Source of the DNA: Planctomycetota bacterium
GTDB taxonomy: Bacteria; Planctomycetota; Planctomycetia; Gemmatales; Gemmataceae
Length of the DNA stretch: 64,000 nucleotides
Direction: 5' to 3'
Assembly: GCA_016191165.1 (NCBI GenBank)
Contig: JACPPF010000181.1
Coordinates: 24,000 to 87,999, forward strand
Below are positions 18,281-26,815 of this stretch, one piece after another (the first letter of the stretch is position 1; each line of letters begins with the position of its first letter). A program made the position numbers and the translations under genes. The notes under the pieces are model-generated. The model did no database searches and was not told where the DNA came from. It worked only from the letters and a program-made list of their open reading frames with translations.

Positions 18281-19159
18281 TTAAAGACACGTCACATCGG
18301 ACGAACGCGGGTCCGTGACCAGGTCGCCACTGTGCAGTTGGCCTTTCAGTGCAGCGTCGCGCCACGGGCCTGGTGCGTCAAAGTGGGCGGGATCGAGCGT
18401 CATGTCGGTGACCAGCACGCCAGGTTTGTGAAGCTTCAGTCGGCCCACGATCTGGCCATCCGGACGCACCGCGAAACTCGGCCAGCGCGACGGTTTCGCC
18501 GTGCTGTTATTGGCGCTGATCCAGAAATGATTCTCCGCCGCCCGGCAAGCCATTGTCGCGGGCACAATCGTTTTCCAGATGTTGTACTTCGGGTCGGCCA
18601 CCACACTGGTGCGCGCATTGTGAAACGATTGAAACAAAATATCCACGCCAAGTTTTCGATACTCCCGAGTAAGTTCGGGAAAACGGTAGTCGTAGCAAAT
18701 CAAAACGCCACACGTGACCCCCTTGACGCGGAACGTGACAGCGCGATCGCCGGGCGTGTAGTGAACCAGATCGAGCGTGGGACGCTTTCCGTTCGTGCCG
18801 GTGCAAAAACGCTTGTCATAGCGATCGACGATGTTGCCGCGCGGGTCGATGACGTAAACACTGTTGTGCGGTTTGTGCCCGCCGGAAAGACGATGGCTTG
18901 AACCCAGCAGCACCCAGAGCTTGTTTGCTTTGGCGGCGTCCTGAATGGCGCGGGTGGCGTCGGTCAGGGCGTCCCAGTCGAGCGCGGCGATGTTGGGAAT
19001 GTCAACCCCCGCGTACCCGGATAGGGCGCATTCCGAGAAATGAACGACGTCGGCTCCTTCTGCCGCGGCTTTCTCGATCTGCTTTAGAATCCAGCGGCGA
19101 TTGTGGGCGATGTCGCCTTCGACCGAGAACTGGCAGGTTGCGACGCGCAGCGATTTCAT
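18281..19159 (-). CDS. Carbon-nitrogen hydrolase (nitrilase superfamily)
   Basis: This is a 292-residue member of the nitrilase/omega-amidase superfamily, which hydrolyses amides, carbamoyl groups or nitriles. The Glu-Lys-Cys triad is visible: Glu in HFSECALSGY, Lys in DRYDKRFCTG and Cys in GVLICYDYRFPEL. The ATG at 19159 is chosen because the next residues, KSLRVATCQFSVEG, are the usual beginning of the fold. A longer in-frame start would add 35 unrelated residues. No signal peptide is present, so it is cytoplasmic. It is transcribed divergently from the M28 peptidase gene. Confidence 0.9.
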   Translation of the reverse strand: MKSLRVATCQFSVEGDIAHNRRWILKQIEKAAAEGADVVHFSECALSGYAGVDIPNIAALDWDALTDATRAIQDAAKANKLWVLLGSSHRLSGGHKPHNSVYVIDPRGNIVDRYDKRFCTGTNGKRPTLDLVHYTPGDRAVTFRVKGVTCGVLICYDYRFPELTREYRKLGVDILFQSFHNARTSVVADPKYNIWKTIVPATMACRAAENHFWISANNSTAKPSRWPSFAVRPDGQIVGRLKLHKPGVLVTDMTLDPAHFDAPGPWRDAALKGQLHSGDLVTDPRSSDVTCL

Positions 19160-19305
19160 GGTGACGGAATCCCTTGAAGGTTGGTTTCCCTCAGCGTAAA
19201 TTGGGGAGGTTGTGAAGTCAACCACCCAAAATACATTTTGCCGCTTCCGGCCTGGCGATCGCATGGCCCCACGCGCGCGGAACCGTAAGCGAACAGGGAC
19301 ACCCC

Positions 19306-20943
19306 ATGAAACCTCGGCATTGGATCGGTTTGGTCATCGCTTTGGTAATCTGGACCCAGAGTACCCAGTCAAATCCACCTCAAGGTGGGGCGCCGGCGAT
19401 TTCGATCGAGCGCATTCGCAGCGATATCAAGTACCTCTCCAGCGATGAGCTGCAAGGCCGAGGCATCGGCACGCGCGGCGAGGATCTGGCGATTGAACAC
19501 ATCGCACGCGCATTCGCGAAGGCCGGGCTGAAGCCCGTCGGCGATCGCAAATCCTTTTTCCAGGCCGTGCCGCTTGTGATGGTCACCACCGAGCCAAAGG
19601 CGACCCTGGCGATCGTCAAGGGAAAAACAGCGACGCCATTCAAGATCGAGGACGAATTCGTCGGCGTGTCTCAATCCCAGGTGACGGAGGATTTCGACGC
19701 CGAGGCCATCTTCCTGGGCCACGGCATCAGTGCCCCAGAGTTTGGCTGGGAGGATTATAAAAACGTCGACGTGAAGGGAAAAGTTGTCGTCGTTTTCACG
19801 AACGAGCCGCCGTCGGACGATCCCAAGTTTTTCGCAGGCAAGGCGCTGACCTACTACGGCCGCTGGACTTACAAATATGAGGAGGCGACGCGCCGCGGAG
19901 CGAAGGCCGTGCTGATCATCCACACGAACGAGACGGCTGGCTATCCCTATTCCGTGGTGCGCAAGCTCAAGGGGGCGCAGATTCAACGGGAAGAAGGCAA
20001 GCACGCCCTGGCATTCGCCGGCTGGCTTTCCATTGGCGCCGGTGAAAAACTGCTCGCCCATGCCGGCCTGACCGTGGCCCAGGCTTTAAAAAAGGCGGAC
20101 ACCAAGGGATTCAGGGCGATTCCGCTGGGCGTACGCCTGAAGGGGCATATCCCAACGACTACGAAAAGAACCATTACGCGCAATGTCATCGGCCTGGTCG
20201 AAGGCAGCGACCCGAAGCTCAACGCGGAGGCCGTCATTTTCACCGCGCACTGGGACCATCTGGGCATTGGCAAGGCGTCGGTCGGGACGGACACCATTCA
20301 CAACGGCGCGCTTGACAACGCCACCGGCACCGCGGTCCTGCTCGAAATGGCCCGCATTTGGGCCGCCCAGAAACCGCGCCCCAAGCGCTCAGCCATTTTC
20401 CTTGCCACCACGGCCGAGGAAAGCGGCCTTTTGGGGGCCACCTACTACGCGGCTCATCCGGTGATCCCGCTGGGCAAGACGGCGCTCAACCTCAATTTTG
20501 ACACGATCCTGCCGCTGGGCGTCCCGCAATCGGTCGTCGTCAGCGGCGCGGAACGAACCACCGCCTGGCCGATGGTCAAGAACGTCGCAGGCCGACACAA
20601 GCTCGCCATCGAGCCGGACAAGTACGCTCACCTCGGCTTCTACTATCGCTCCGATCATTTCGCGCTCGCGCGCGGCGGCGTGCCCGCGTTCTCCGTTCAC
20701 GCTGGCGAAAAGATTCAAGGCAAACCGGCCGACTACGCGGCCAAGGCGATGGCCCATTACATCGCCAAGGTTTACCACACGCCCGCGGACGAGTTCCGCG
20801 CCGACTGGGATCTTTCCGGCTTTCCCGTGGTGATGCGTTTCGCCCTGGAGGTTGGCCGAGAAGCCGCCAATGCGAAGACGTTGCCGACGTGGAACGTGGG
20901 GGATGAATTTCTGAAAACGAGGCAGGATAGCGGCGTGCGTTGA
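19306..20943 (+). CDS. Secreted M28-family metallopeptidase with PA domain
   Basis: This is a 545-residue zinc aminopeptidase-like exported enzyme. A signal segment at residues 4-20 is followed by an M28 N-terminal region. A protease-associated insert comes next (about 130-260, including KGKVVVVFTNEPP). The catalytic domain then has FTAHWDHLG, NGALDNATGTAVLLEM and FLATTAEESGLLGATYYA, supplying the His, Asp and Glu metal ligands. A later Asp/His segment, YYRSDHFALARGGVPAFSVH, completes the site. It probably trims peptides or amino acids in the periplasm or outside the cell. No operon partner is evident. Confidence 0.92.
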   Translation: MKPRHWIGLVIALVIWTQSTQSNPPQGGAPAISIERIRSDIKYLSSDELQGRGIGTRGEDLAIEHIARAFAKAGLKPVGDRKSFFQAVPLVMVTTEPKATLAIVKGKTATPFKIEDEFVGVSQSQVTEDFDAEAIFLGHGISAPEFGWEDYKNVDVKGKVVVVFTNEPPSDDPKFFAGKALTYYGRWTYKYEEATRRGAKAVLIIHTNETAGYPYSVVRKLKGAQIQREEGKHALAFAGWLSIGAGEKLLAHAGLTVAQALKKADTKGFRAIPLGVRLKGHIPTTTKRTITRNVIGLVEGSDPKLNAEAVIFTAHWDHLGIGKASVGTDTIHNGALDNATGTAVLLEMARIWAAQKPRPKRSAIFLATTAEESGLLGATYYAAHPVIPLGKTALNLNFDTILPLGVPQSVVVSGAERTTAWPMVKNVAGRHKLAIEPDKYAHLGFYYRSDHFALARGGVPAFSVHAGEKIQGKPADYAAKAMAHYIAKVYHTPADEFRADWDLSGFPVVMRFALEVGREAANAKTLPTWNVGDEFLKTRQDSGVR

Positions 20944-21054
20944 GCGGCGCACTCGTGGCGATGGGTCGGACTTGCCAACCGTCGTGGGCGCAGGGATAAT
21001 GAACCTAGGTTCATCCCAGTGAGGCTAACCCAAACGTCATAACGAAGGAACGAT

Positions 21055-22230
21055 ATGGGACCACAAAGCTACCCTCGATTTGGCTCGGCGGCGCCGCCGA
21101 TGGCGGCGAAGTCGCCGGTTCAGCCGATTGCGCCTGGCCCGGAGCCGGTGGCGCGCGAGCCGATGCCGGTGATGGCGCCGAGCGCGCCGATCACGCTGCG
21201 CGGAGACAAGACCGCTGTGACGGCCTCGATCGACCTACGCATTATTACCTACGAGCGCGTCGATAAATGGTGCAAGCTGGTGGGCAATCGGCGTTTCTGG
21301 GCCGACGCCGGCATCGACGCCGAGACGATGTTGCGTGATTGCACCGAATTGATGCACAACCTGGGCGTCAACGACGAGGCCTTGCGCGAACTGTCCGCGG
21401 GGGATTACCTGGAAGTCGCCATTCCGTTCGGGTCGGAAGAGACGAGCCGGCTCGCACGCTGTTTCCCGTGGGAATACGTGCTGGTCACCGCAACGAAGCC
21501 CGCGCGCGGCGACAGGCCAATATCCGTGGTTCGCCACCTGCAGGTCACGGAGCATACCGCGCCATACGAAATCAAACCGCCCAAGACGTTTGCCTTCATC
21601 GAGACTGCGCCCAAACCATTCGACCAATTCTACGGCTTTAGCGCGGAGCGCGACCTGCTTCACCATGCGTTGGAAGGAGTCAAAGGCAAGGATTTCTACA
21701 ACCCCACCCGCCGGCAGCTGGAAAGCCTCATCAAGGAAGCGGATTGGGATGTGATTCACCTGACCGGCCTGGATCGCCATCAAGGCGTGTCACTCCTGCG
21801 CTGGAAGGGATGGGAACGCGATTCCGATCTCGTGAAGAATTATGCCAAGGAGTCCGCGCCGGCCGATGGCGTGATCGTTCTCAATGACAAGATGCAACTT
21901 GATTTTCTCGATTCCCAGGCCCTGGGCGAAACCTTGACCCTGCGCGAGGCGAAGCCCCTGCTGGTGACGATGAATCTGTATCATTCAGCGGGAAGCCTGG
22001 CCGCGCTCGCGGTGGCCCATGGCGCCAGTGCCGCCATCGGCTTTCAGGATACCTTTGACGATTCCCTGTGTGACACGTTTTTCTCCCGCTTCTATCGCGC
22101 GTGCGCGGTCGCAAAGTGGGACATTTTACCGGCATTTGCCTGGACGGTGAGTTCCCTGCCGCGCCCCGCGATGACGGGAACGGGTATCGTCCTGTGGTCG
22201 AAAACAACGCTACTGAAGGTGAAAGAATGA
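21055..22230 (+). CDS. Pseudo-CHAT (caspase-fold) protein, first gene of a three-gene operon
   Basis: This 391-residue cytoplasmic protein has a Pro/Ala-rich disordered N-terminus (1-45) and then a region that follows the CHAT caspase-like layout step by step. FPWE is at 137-140 (CHAT usually has LPWE) and an SAERDLL block is at 196-202. WDVIHLTGLD at 231-240 lies where active CHATs have the HxxGHG loop. LLVTMNLYHSAG at 302-313 lies where they have LNACxSA. HGASAAIGFQDTFDDSLCDTF follows at 322-342. The catalytic His and Cys both appear replaced (Leu239 and Tyr309), so this is probably a binding or scaffold form. It overlaps the next gene by four bases (ATGA). The family call is by eye and function is inferred. 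Confidence 0.62.
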   Translation: MGPQSYPRFGSAAPPMAAKSPVQPIAPGPEPVAREPMPVMAPSAPITLRGDKTAVTASIDLRIITYERVDKWCKLVGNRRFWADAGIDAETMLRDCTELMHNLGVNDEALRELSAGDYLEVAIPFGSEETSRLARCFPWEYVLVTATKPARGDRPISVVRHLQVTEHTAPYEIKPPKTFAFIETAPKPFDQFYGFSAERDLLHHALEGVKGKDFYNPTRRQLESLIKEADWDVIHLTGLDRHQGVSLLRWKGWERDSDLVKNYAKESAPADGVIVLNDKMQLDFLDSQALGETLTLREAKPLLVTMNLYHSAGSLAALAVAHGASAAIGFQDTFDDSLCDTFFSRFYRACAVAKWDILPAFAWTVSSLPRPAMTGTGIVLWSKTTLLKVKE

Positions 22231-23540
22231 GCAGAACCACGCCCAATTTTGTCAGCGGCGAGATGACGGCCCAGGCCGTCGCGCCCACTCCGTTGAGCGA
22301 CGTTTTGCCCTCCGTGAATCCAGAACTCGAATTGAATTATTCCCTTTTACACAATAATCGCCCCCTGTTCGAACGTTTTTCCATTTACAAGAAGACCTCC
22401 GAGGAAGGCAGCGTCCGCATCACGGTCGAGCTGTTTCAGGGCGAGATATCGATGCCGTTCAAGGCGACCGTCCCGCTCAAGAAAGACGAAGAGACCATTC
22501 ATTTTTACGACGAGCACGGCAAGGAGACCGAGGCCCTGGTCATCCGCCTGCCGCTTGCGTCGCGCATGCTCCGGTCGCTGCGAGAGCCGGTTCGTTCCAC
22601 CATGCAGGTGCAGATTGCGCCGTCGGTGGGTCAGGCGTTTCTATGGGAGCAAACCTACTTCGTAACGTTGTTGCCAGTCGATCAATGGCGCGACACTCCG
22701 GACTACTGGCAGCTTCTGCCTTCCTTCCTTCAGCCGCGTGATCCCGTCATTGCCAAGATTATCGAGCAGGCGCAAAAATACCTGATGGCGCTGAGCGACG
22801 ACTTTTCCGCTGGTTTTGACGGGTATCAAAGCATTGTCCGGGTTGCCCCTGACGAAGCACCCAACGCCGCCCAGGCTGTGGGCGTTGACGATGCCGCCCC
22901 CGCCGCGGCGGAAGTTGCCTCGGGAACGCCGACGGAAACGTCTGCCGTCGTTGACACCCTGGACAACCTCGACTGTAATGGCGTCGATTTGCAGGTACGG
23001 GCAATCTGGGCGGCGCTGCTCTTCGATTACCAGCTTTTTTACATCAACCCCCCGCCGGAATACCGCCGCGACTCGCAACGGATTCGCCGGCCCACCGAAG
23101 TCATCGAGGGCTGCCGAGGGACCTGCATTGACCTGGCGATCCTGCTGGCAAGCTGCCTGGAATGGATCGACGTTTTTCCGGTCGTCTTCCTGCTGAAAAA
23201 TCACGCCTTCCCCGGGTACTGGCGCTCCGAGACCTTGCAAAAGCAATTTGTCGCCGAAGCCGCGAAAATCACACCGAATCGTCGCAACCCCAAGGAAAAG
23301 GAATTCAAGAAGTGGTGTTTCGCCGAGGATCCATTTTACTACCTGATTCGCGACGCGGTAGCCCGGGGCGAACTCGTGCCGCTCGAGACGATCGACCTGA
23401 CGCAGCGTGAGAGCTTTCAGACGGCACTGGACCACGGCCTGGAAAATCTGCGCAGCAAGTTCGAATTCGACGCGATGATCGACATCAAGACAGCTCGTGA
23501 ATTCAAGATCACCCCGATTCCGCTGGCAGGAGAATTCTGA
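22227..23540 (+). CDS. Transglutaminase-like protein resembling the DUF4011-helicase N-terminal module
   Basis: This 437-residue protein has no signal peptide. Residues about 33-150 form a beta-rich domain (NYSLLHNNRPLFERFSIYKK onward). A linker follows (LLPVDQWRDTPDYWQLLPSF, about 148-167) and then a helical segment to GYQ at about 200. An Ala-rich spacer (205-245) leads to a transglutaminase-like core with RGTCIDLAILLASCLE (Cys300) and LLKNHAFPGYW (His326). This order matches the region ahead of the helicase in DUF4011-type proteins, here without any helicase. The ATG at 22227 overlaps the previous stop, and its own stop (23538-23540) abuts the next ATG. It may be a peptidase or amidase, or a non-enzymatic adaptor. 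Confidence 0.62.
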   Translation: MSRTTPNFVSGEMTAQAVAPTPLSDVLPSVNPELELNYSLLHNNRPLFERFSIYKKTSEEGSVRITVELFQGEISMPFKATVPLKKDEETIHFYDEHGKETEALVIRLPLASRMLRSLREPVRSTMQVQIAPSVGQAFLWEQTYFVTLLPVDQWRDTPDYWQLLPSFLQPRDPVIAKIIEQAQKYLMALSDDFSAGFDGYQSIVRVAPDEAPNAAQAVGVDDAAPAAAEVASGTPTETSAVVDTLDNLDCNGVDLQVRAIWAALLFDYQLFYINPPPEYRRDSQRIRRPTEVIEGCRGTCIDLAILLASCLEWIDVFPVVFLLKNHAFPGYWRSETLQKQFVAEAAKITPNRRNPKEKEFKKWCFAEDPFYYLIRDAVARGELVPLETIDLTQRESFQTALDHGLENLRSKFEFDAMIDIKTAREFKITPIPLAGEF

Positions 23541-24922
23541 TGCCCGCGCCCGCGCTCGACCTCAAGGATTTCGTTCGCGACAGCATGACCAAACTCCAGG
23601 GAGTGGTCACAACCGATCACGTGCTGGAAGTTGAAAAGGAAAATGGCGAGTTGATCTCGGCCATGCGTCGGCGCGCACGCCGGCGCGCGGACGACCCGAT
23701 TTCCACGTTTTCGCTGGTCGATGAGGGGGACGGGGTCGTTCGCTTTGCGCCCGGCGCGGTGATGCCCTATGCGCAAGGACGGCGCGGAAGCCGTAGCACC
23801 GCGCCATCGGGCAAAGTCCTGGAGCAATTCAAGTTCGAGGATCTCCCCCCCAACAAGATGCAGGGCTTTCTCAACAGCACGGATGAAACCATTCGCGGGA
23901 TGAATCCCGGCCAGGAATATGGCCTGCGGGAGTGGAAATATGGCCAGGGGCACATTCCGGTGAACCAGGTCGCCGACGACGGGCGCATCCTTCTGATCGT
24001 CCACGGGTTCATCAGCAGCACGAATCATCTGATTGAGGAAATGGGCAAGGCCCCCGACAAGGGGGACGCATTCCTCAAGCAGCTTCCCAAGACCTACAAG
24101 CAAATTCTGACGTTTGACCACCCGACCGTGGCAATCAGCCCGGTGCTGAATGCCATGGATTTGCATCGGCAGCTGGGCCCGACGAATGCCGCGGTGGATG
24201 TAATCTGCCACAGCCGGGGAGGTCTGGTGACGCGCTGGTGGCTGGAAGGCCTGGGTGGACCGCGCAACCAGGCGCGCAGGCCGCGCGTGATCTTTCTGGG
24301 ATCCCCGCTGGCGGGCACGAGCCTGGCGTCGCCAGCGCGGCTTCGCGCGGTGATGGATCTGTTGGCGACGCTGGGTTCGTATTTTGGCACGGCGTTGGAC
24401 TACGCCGGCGCCGCCGTGCCGTTTGCCGCCCCGTTCCTGGTGGTCGCAGGCGCCATTTTCAAGATCGTTTCGTCGATCACCAAGGCCATCGCCAAGACGC
24501 CGATCATTGACGCCGGCATCAACATGGTCGCCGGGGTGAGCGGCATGTCGCGCGTGGGCAACAATCCCGAGCTGGCGCGGCTGCGCGACTTCCCGCGCAT
24601 GCCGGCGCCCGATTACTTCGCGGTCCGCAGCAACTTTCACCCCAAGAGCGAAGGCTGGCGTTTCTGGCGTTACTTCTACAACATCGGCGATCGCGTCAAG
24701 AACCTCTTCATGGATCAGATATTCGAAAAGCCAAACGACCTCATTGTTGACGTCGACTCCATGACGCAAATCGGGCCCCGGCCAGGCGACGACATCCCGG
24801 ACGCGCCCGCCCTGAAACGCATCTGCGATTTCGGAACCAGCGATACGGTCCACCACAACAACTACTTCCGTCAGAAAAAGACCATAGAATTCTTTGAGGA
24901 CACGTTATTCAAGCGCCCGTAG
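23540..24922 (+). CDS. PGAP1/lipase-like alpha/beta hydrolase, third gene of the CHAT-like operon
   Basis: This is a 460-residue hydrolase. After a charged N-terminal region (1-145) the fold begins with RILLIVHGFISSTNHL, where HGF forms the oxyanion-hole strand. The nucleophile elbow is VICHSRGGLV (Ser225), with Arg after the Ser. PRVIFLGSPLAGTSLA follows. Asp404/Asp406 (NDLIVDVDSM) and His438/His439 (TVHHNNYF) are in the right order to complete the triad. A hydrophobic stretch at about 286-312 could insert in or contact membrane. It acts most plausibly as an esterase or phospholipase. It starts on the last base of the preceding stop codon, so all three genes should be made together. Confidence 0.72.
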   Translation: MPAPALDLKDFVRDSMTKLQGVVTTDHVLEVEKENGELISAMRRRARRRADDPISTFSLVDEGDGVVRFAPGAVMPYAQGRRGSRSTAPSGKVLEQFKFEDLPPNKMQGFLNSTDETIRGMNPGQEYGLREWKYGQGHIPVNQVADDGRILLIVHGFISSTNHLIEEMGKAPDKGDAFLKQLPKTYKQILTFDHPTVAISPVLNAMDLHRQLGPTNAAVDVICHSRGGLVTRWWLEGLGGPRNQARRPRVIFLGSPLAGTSLASPARLRAVMDLLATLGSYFGTALDYAGAAVPFAAPFLVVAGAIFKIVSSITKAIAKTPIIDAGINMVAGVSGMSRVGNNPELARLRDFPRMPAPDYFAVRSNFHPKSEGWRFWRYFYNIGDRVKNLFMDQIFEKPNDLIVDVDSMTQIGPRPGDDIPDAPALKRICDFGTSDTVHHNNYFRQKKTIEFFEDTLFKRP

Positions 24923-25033
24923 TGCCACGTCGCCGCGGCAGCGTTGACGACGCCTTGCAAGAACGTCGCCTTCGGTGCTTCCACGAACCGTCGCTACCCG
25001 GGAATCCATCGGCTCACAACGAGGTTACCTGCC

Positions 25034-26290
25034 ATGAAGCTAACGCGCCGCACCTTCCTTCGCGCCGCAGGCGTATCCCTGGGCCTGCCGATGCTCGATG
25101 CGTTCGCGCCGGCGCAAAATGCCGCCGCGCCGCCGCGGCGCATGGTGTGCATCTGCACGCCGCTCAGTTTGCACCCGGCTTACTTTTTTCCCCAGGCGGC
25201 CGGGCGCGACTACACGCTCACGCCGTACCTCGAAGTGCTGCGGGCCTTCCGCAATGACTTCACGGTCATGTCCGGCCTGGCGCATCCGCAGGTCGGGTCG
25301 AGCCACGATTCGATCTTCAGTTTCCTCACCGCGGCGCCGCATCCGGAGCGGCGGGCAGGGTTTCGCAACAGCATCTCGCTCGATCAGTTCGCGGCCCGGC
25401 ATATCGGTGGCGAGACGCGCTTCCCGGCGCTGGCGCTTTCGTGTGAGGGGTTCAGCCTGTCGTGGACCCAGTCAGGCGCCATCGTCCCGTCGGACTCCTG
25501 GCCTTCGGGCGTTTTCCGCCGGCTATTCCTCGAAGGACGACCGGACGAGGTGGAGACCCAGGTGCGCCGATTGCGTGATGGACGCAGCATCCTCGACGCG
25601 GTCGGCGATCAGGCCCGGCGGCTGCAACCGAAGCTCGGCACGGGGGATCGCGACAAGCTCGACGAATACTTCAACAGCGTGCGCGAGCTGGAGCGCGGTC
25701 TGGCCCGTTCCGAGGCATGGTCGCGCCGACCCAGACCGCGCGTCAACGTGCCGATCCCGCAGGACATTCGCAACGGCGCCGATTTCGTCGGCAAGGCCCG
25801 GCTGATGTACGATCTCATCCATCTGGCGCTGCAAACCGATTCCAGCCGGCTATTCACCCTTCTGTTGCTCGGCACCAGTGCGGTGCCGCCGATTGCCGGG
25901 GTGAGTCTTGGGCATCACGACCTGTCGCATCATGGGCAGGACCCGACCAAAATCGCCCAGCTTCGCACGGTTGAGCTCGAAGGAATGCGCGCCTTCGCCG
26001 GCTTCCTGCGCAAGCTCAAGGACACCCGCGAGCACGGGGCCACGTTGCTCGATCACACGTCCGTGTTCTTCAGCAGCAATCTGGGCAATGCCAGCAGCCA
26101 TTCGACGCGGAATCTCCCGGTCATTTTGGCGGGTGGCGGGTTTCGGCATGGGCAGCACCTGGCTTTCACGGGCAACAACGCGCCGCCGCTTTCCAATCTT
26201 TACGTCAGCATGTTGCGCCGCACGGGCATCAACGCCGATCGCTTTGGCTCCAGCACAGGAACGCTCACGGGCCTGGAACACGCGGGCTAA
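25034..26290 (+). CDS. DUF1552 protein, Tat-exported
   Basis: This 418-residue protein starts KLTRRTFLRAAGVSLGLPML, a clear twin-arginine signal, so it should be exported folded. The body matches DUF1552: SGLAHPQVGSSHDSIFSFL, SISLDQFAARHIG, LLGTSAVPPIAGVSLGHHDLSHH, and the ending SNLGNASSHSTRNLPVILAGG. Function is not established; the family resembles DUF1501 and the alkaline-phosphatase/sulfatase superfamily. The ATG at 25034 begins the Tat signal. Planctomycete DUF1552 genes usually follow a large DUF1592/DUF1588 cytochrome-linked gene. None is present here, and the CHAT-like operon precedes it instead. Confidence 0.9.
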   Translation: MKLTRRTFLRAAGVSLGLPMLDAFAPAQNAAAPPRRMVCICTPLSLHPAYFFPQAAGRDYTLTPYLEVLRAFRNDFTVMSGLAHPQVGSSHDSIFSFLTAAPHPERRAGFRNSISLDQFAARHIGGETRFPALALSCEGFSLSWTQSGAIVPSDSWPSGVFRRLFLEGRPDEVETQVRRLRDGRSILDAVGDQARRLQPKLGTGDRDKLDEYFNSVRELERGLARSEAWSRRPRPRVNVPIPQDIRNGADFVGKARLMYDLIHLALQTDSSRLFTLLLLGTSAVPPIAGVSLGHHDLSHHGQDPTKIAQLRTVELEGMRAFAGFLRKLKDTREHGATLLDHTSVFFSSNLGNASSHSTRNLPVILAGGGFRHGQHLAFTGNNAPPLSNLYVSMLRRTGINADRFGSSTGTLTGLEHAG

Positions 26291-26432
26291 AAGCCCCCAG
26301 GGTCGCGCGTTTGCCTGATGGGCAGGCCTTTCCCAGGTTGACGACTGCGTTCGCGCTTGCGCCGATTCGCCGTGCGGTTCCGCGATATGCCTGTTCGATC
26401 TAACCTTTGGCCCTATCCCGCGCGAGGTCCCG

Positions 26433-26450
26433 CGCGGAGCGAGCTCCGCG
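26433..26450. repeat. GC-rich hairpin ahead of a lipoprotein gene
   Basis: CGCGGAGC and GCTCCGCG pair around a 2-base spacer, ending five bases before the lipoprotein ATG. No purine-rich ribosome-binding site is free of the stem, so the hairpin may limit translation. This is a structural observation only. Confidence 0.4.
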
Positions 26451-26455
26451 GTTAA

Positions 26456-26677
26456 ATGGAACGTGCGATGTGTAGACGAATCACCCAATACGGATGTTGC
26501 CTGGTGTTGCTGGCGATGGCCGGCTGCACAGGCATGTTCGCCAGTCGCGGCCTGCCCGCTGATCCGCTTTTCGCAAACCGCAAGCCGAACGAGACGAAGG
26601 CAGTGAATGGCCCACCGGTCGCTCCCCCGTTCTCCGAACCGGCGCCCCCAGTCAATTCGTATGCCGGCGCACGTTGA
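26456..26677 (+). CDS. Small putative lipoprotein
   Basis: This 73-residue protein has a basic N-terminus, the hydrophobic run CCLVLLAMAGC and a lipobox (LAMAGC) placing lipidated Cys at about position 24. It then has a Pro-rich, low-complexity tail. The start could be the ATG at 26456 or the one at 26468. It is probably anchored in the cytoplasmic or outer membrane. Short lipoproteins of this shape are common in planctomycetes and have no known role. It sits alone between DUF1552 and the OPT transporter. Confidence 0.65.
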   Translation: MERAMCRRITQYGCCLVLLAMAGCTGMFASRGLPADPLFANRKPNETKAVNGPPVAPPFSEPAPPVNSYAGAR

Positions 26678-26815
26678 ATTGCGAAAAGTGGCCGGCCACA
26701 CAAATCCGCAATTTTCCCCTCGACCCTTGCCTTGTCCTGTCCGAACCATCATGCTAATGAACGACCGTCTGTTCATTTAGCCGCGGGGCTTGCCCCGCGC
26801 GCGGAGTAAGATCGC

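Noticed and set aside
23417..24856. Long minus-strand open frame opposite the alpha/beta hydrolase gene
   Set aside because: Its translation is Arg/His-rich and low in structure, and the plus strand has clear catalytic motifs with tight operon spacing.
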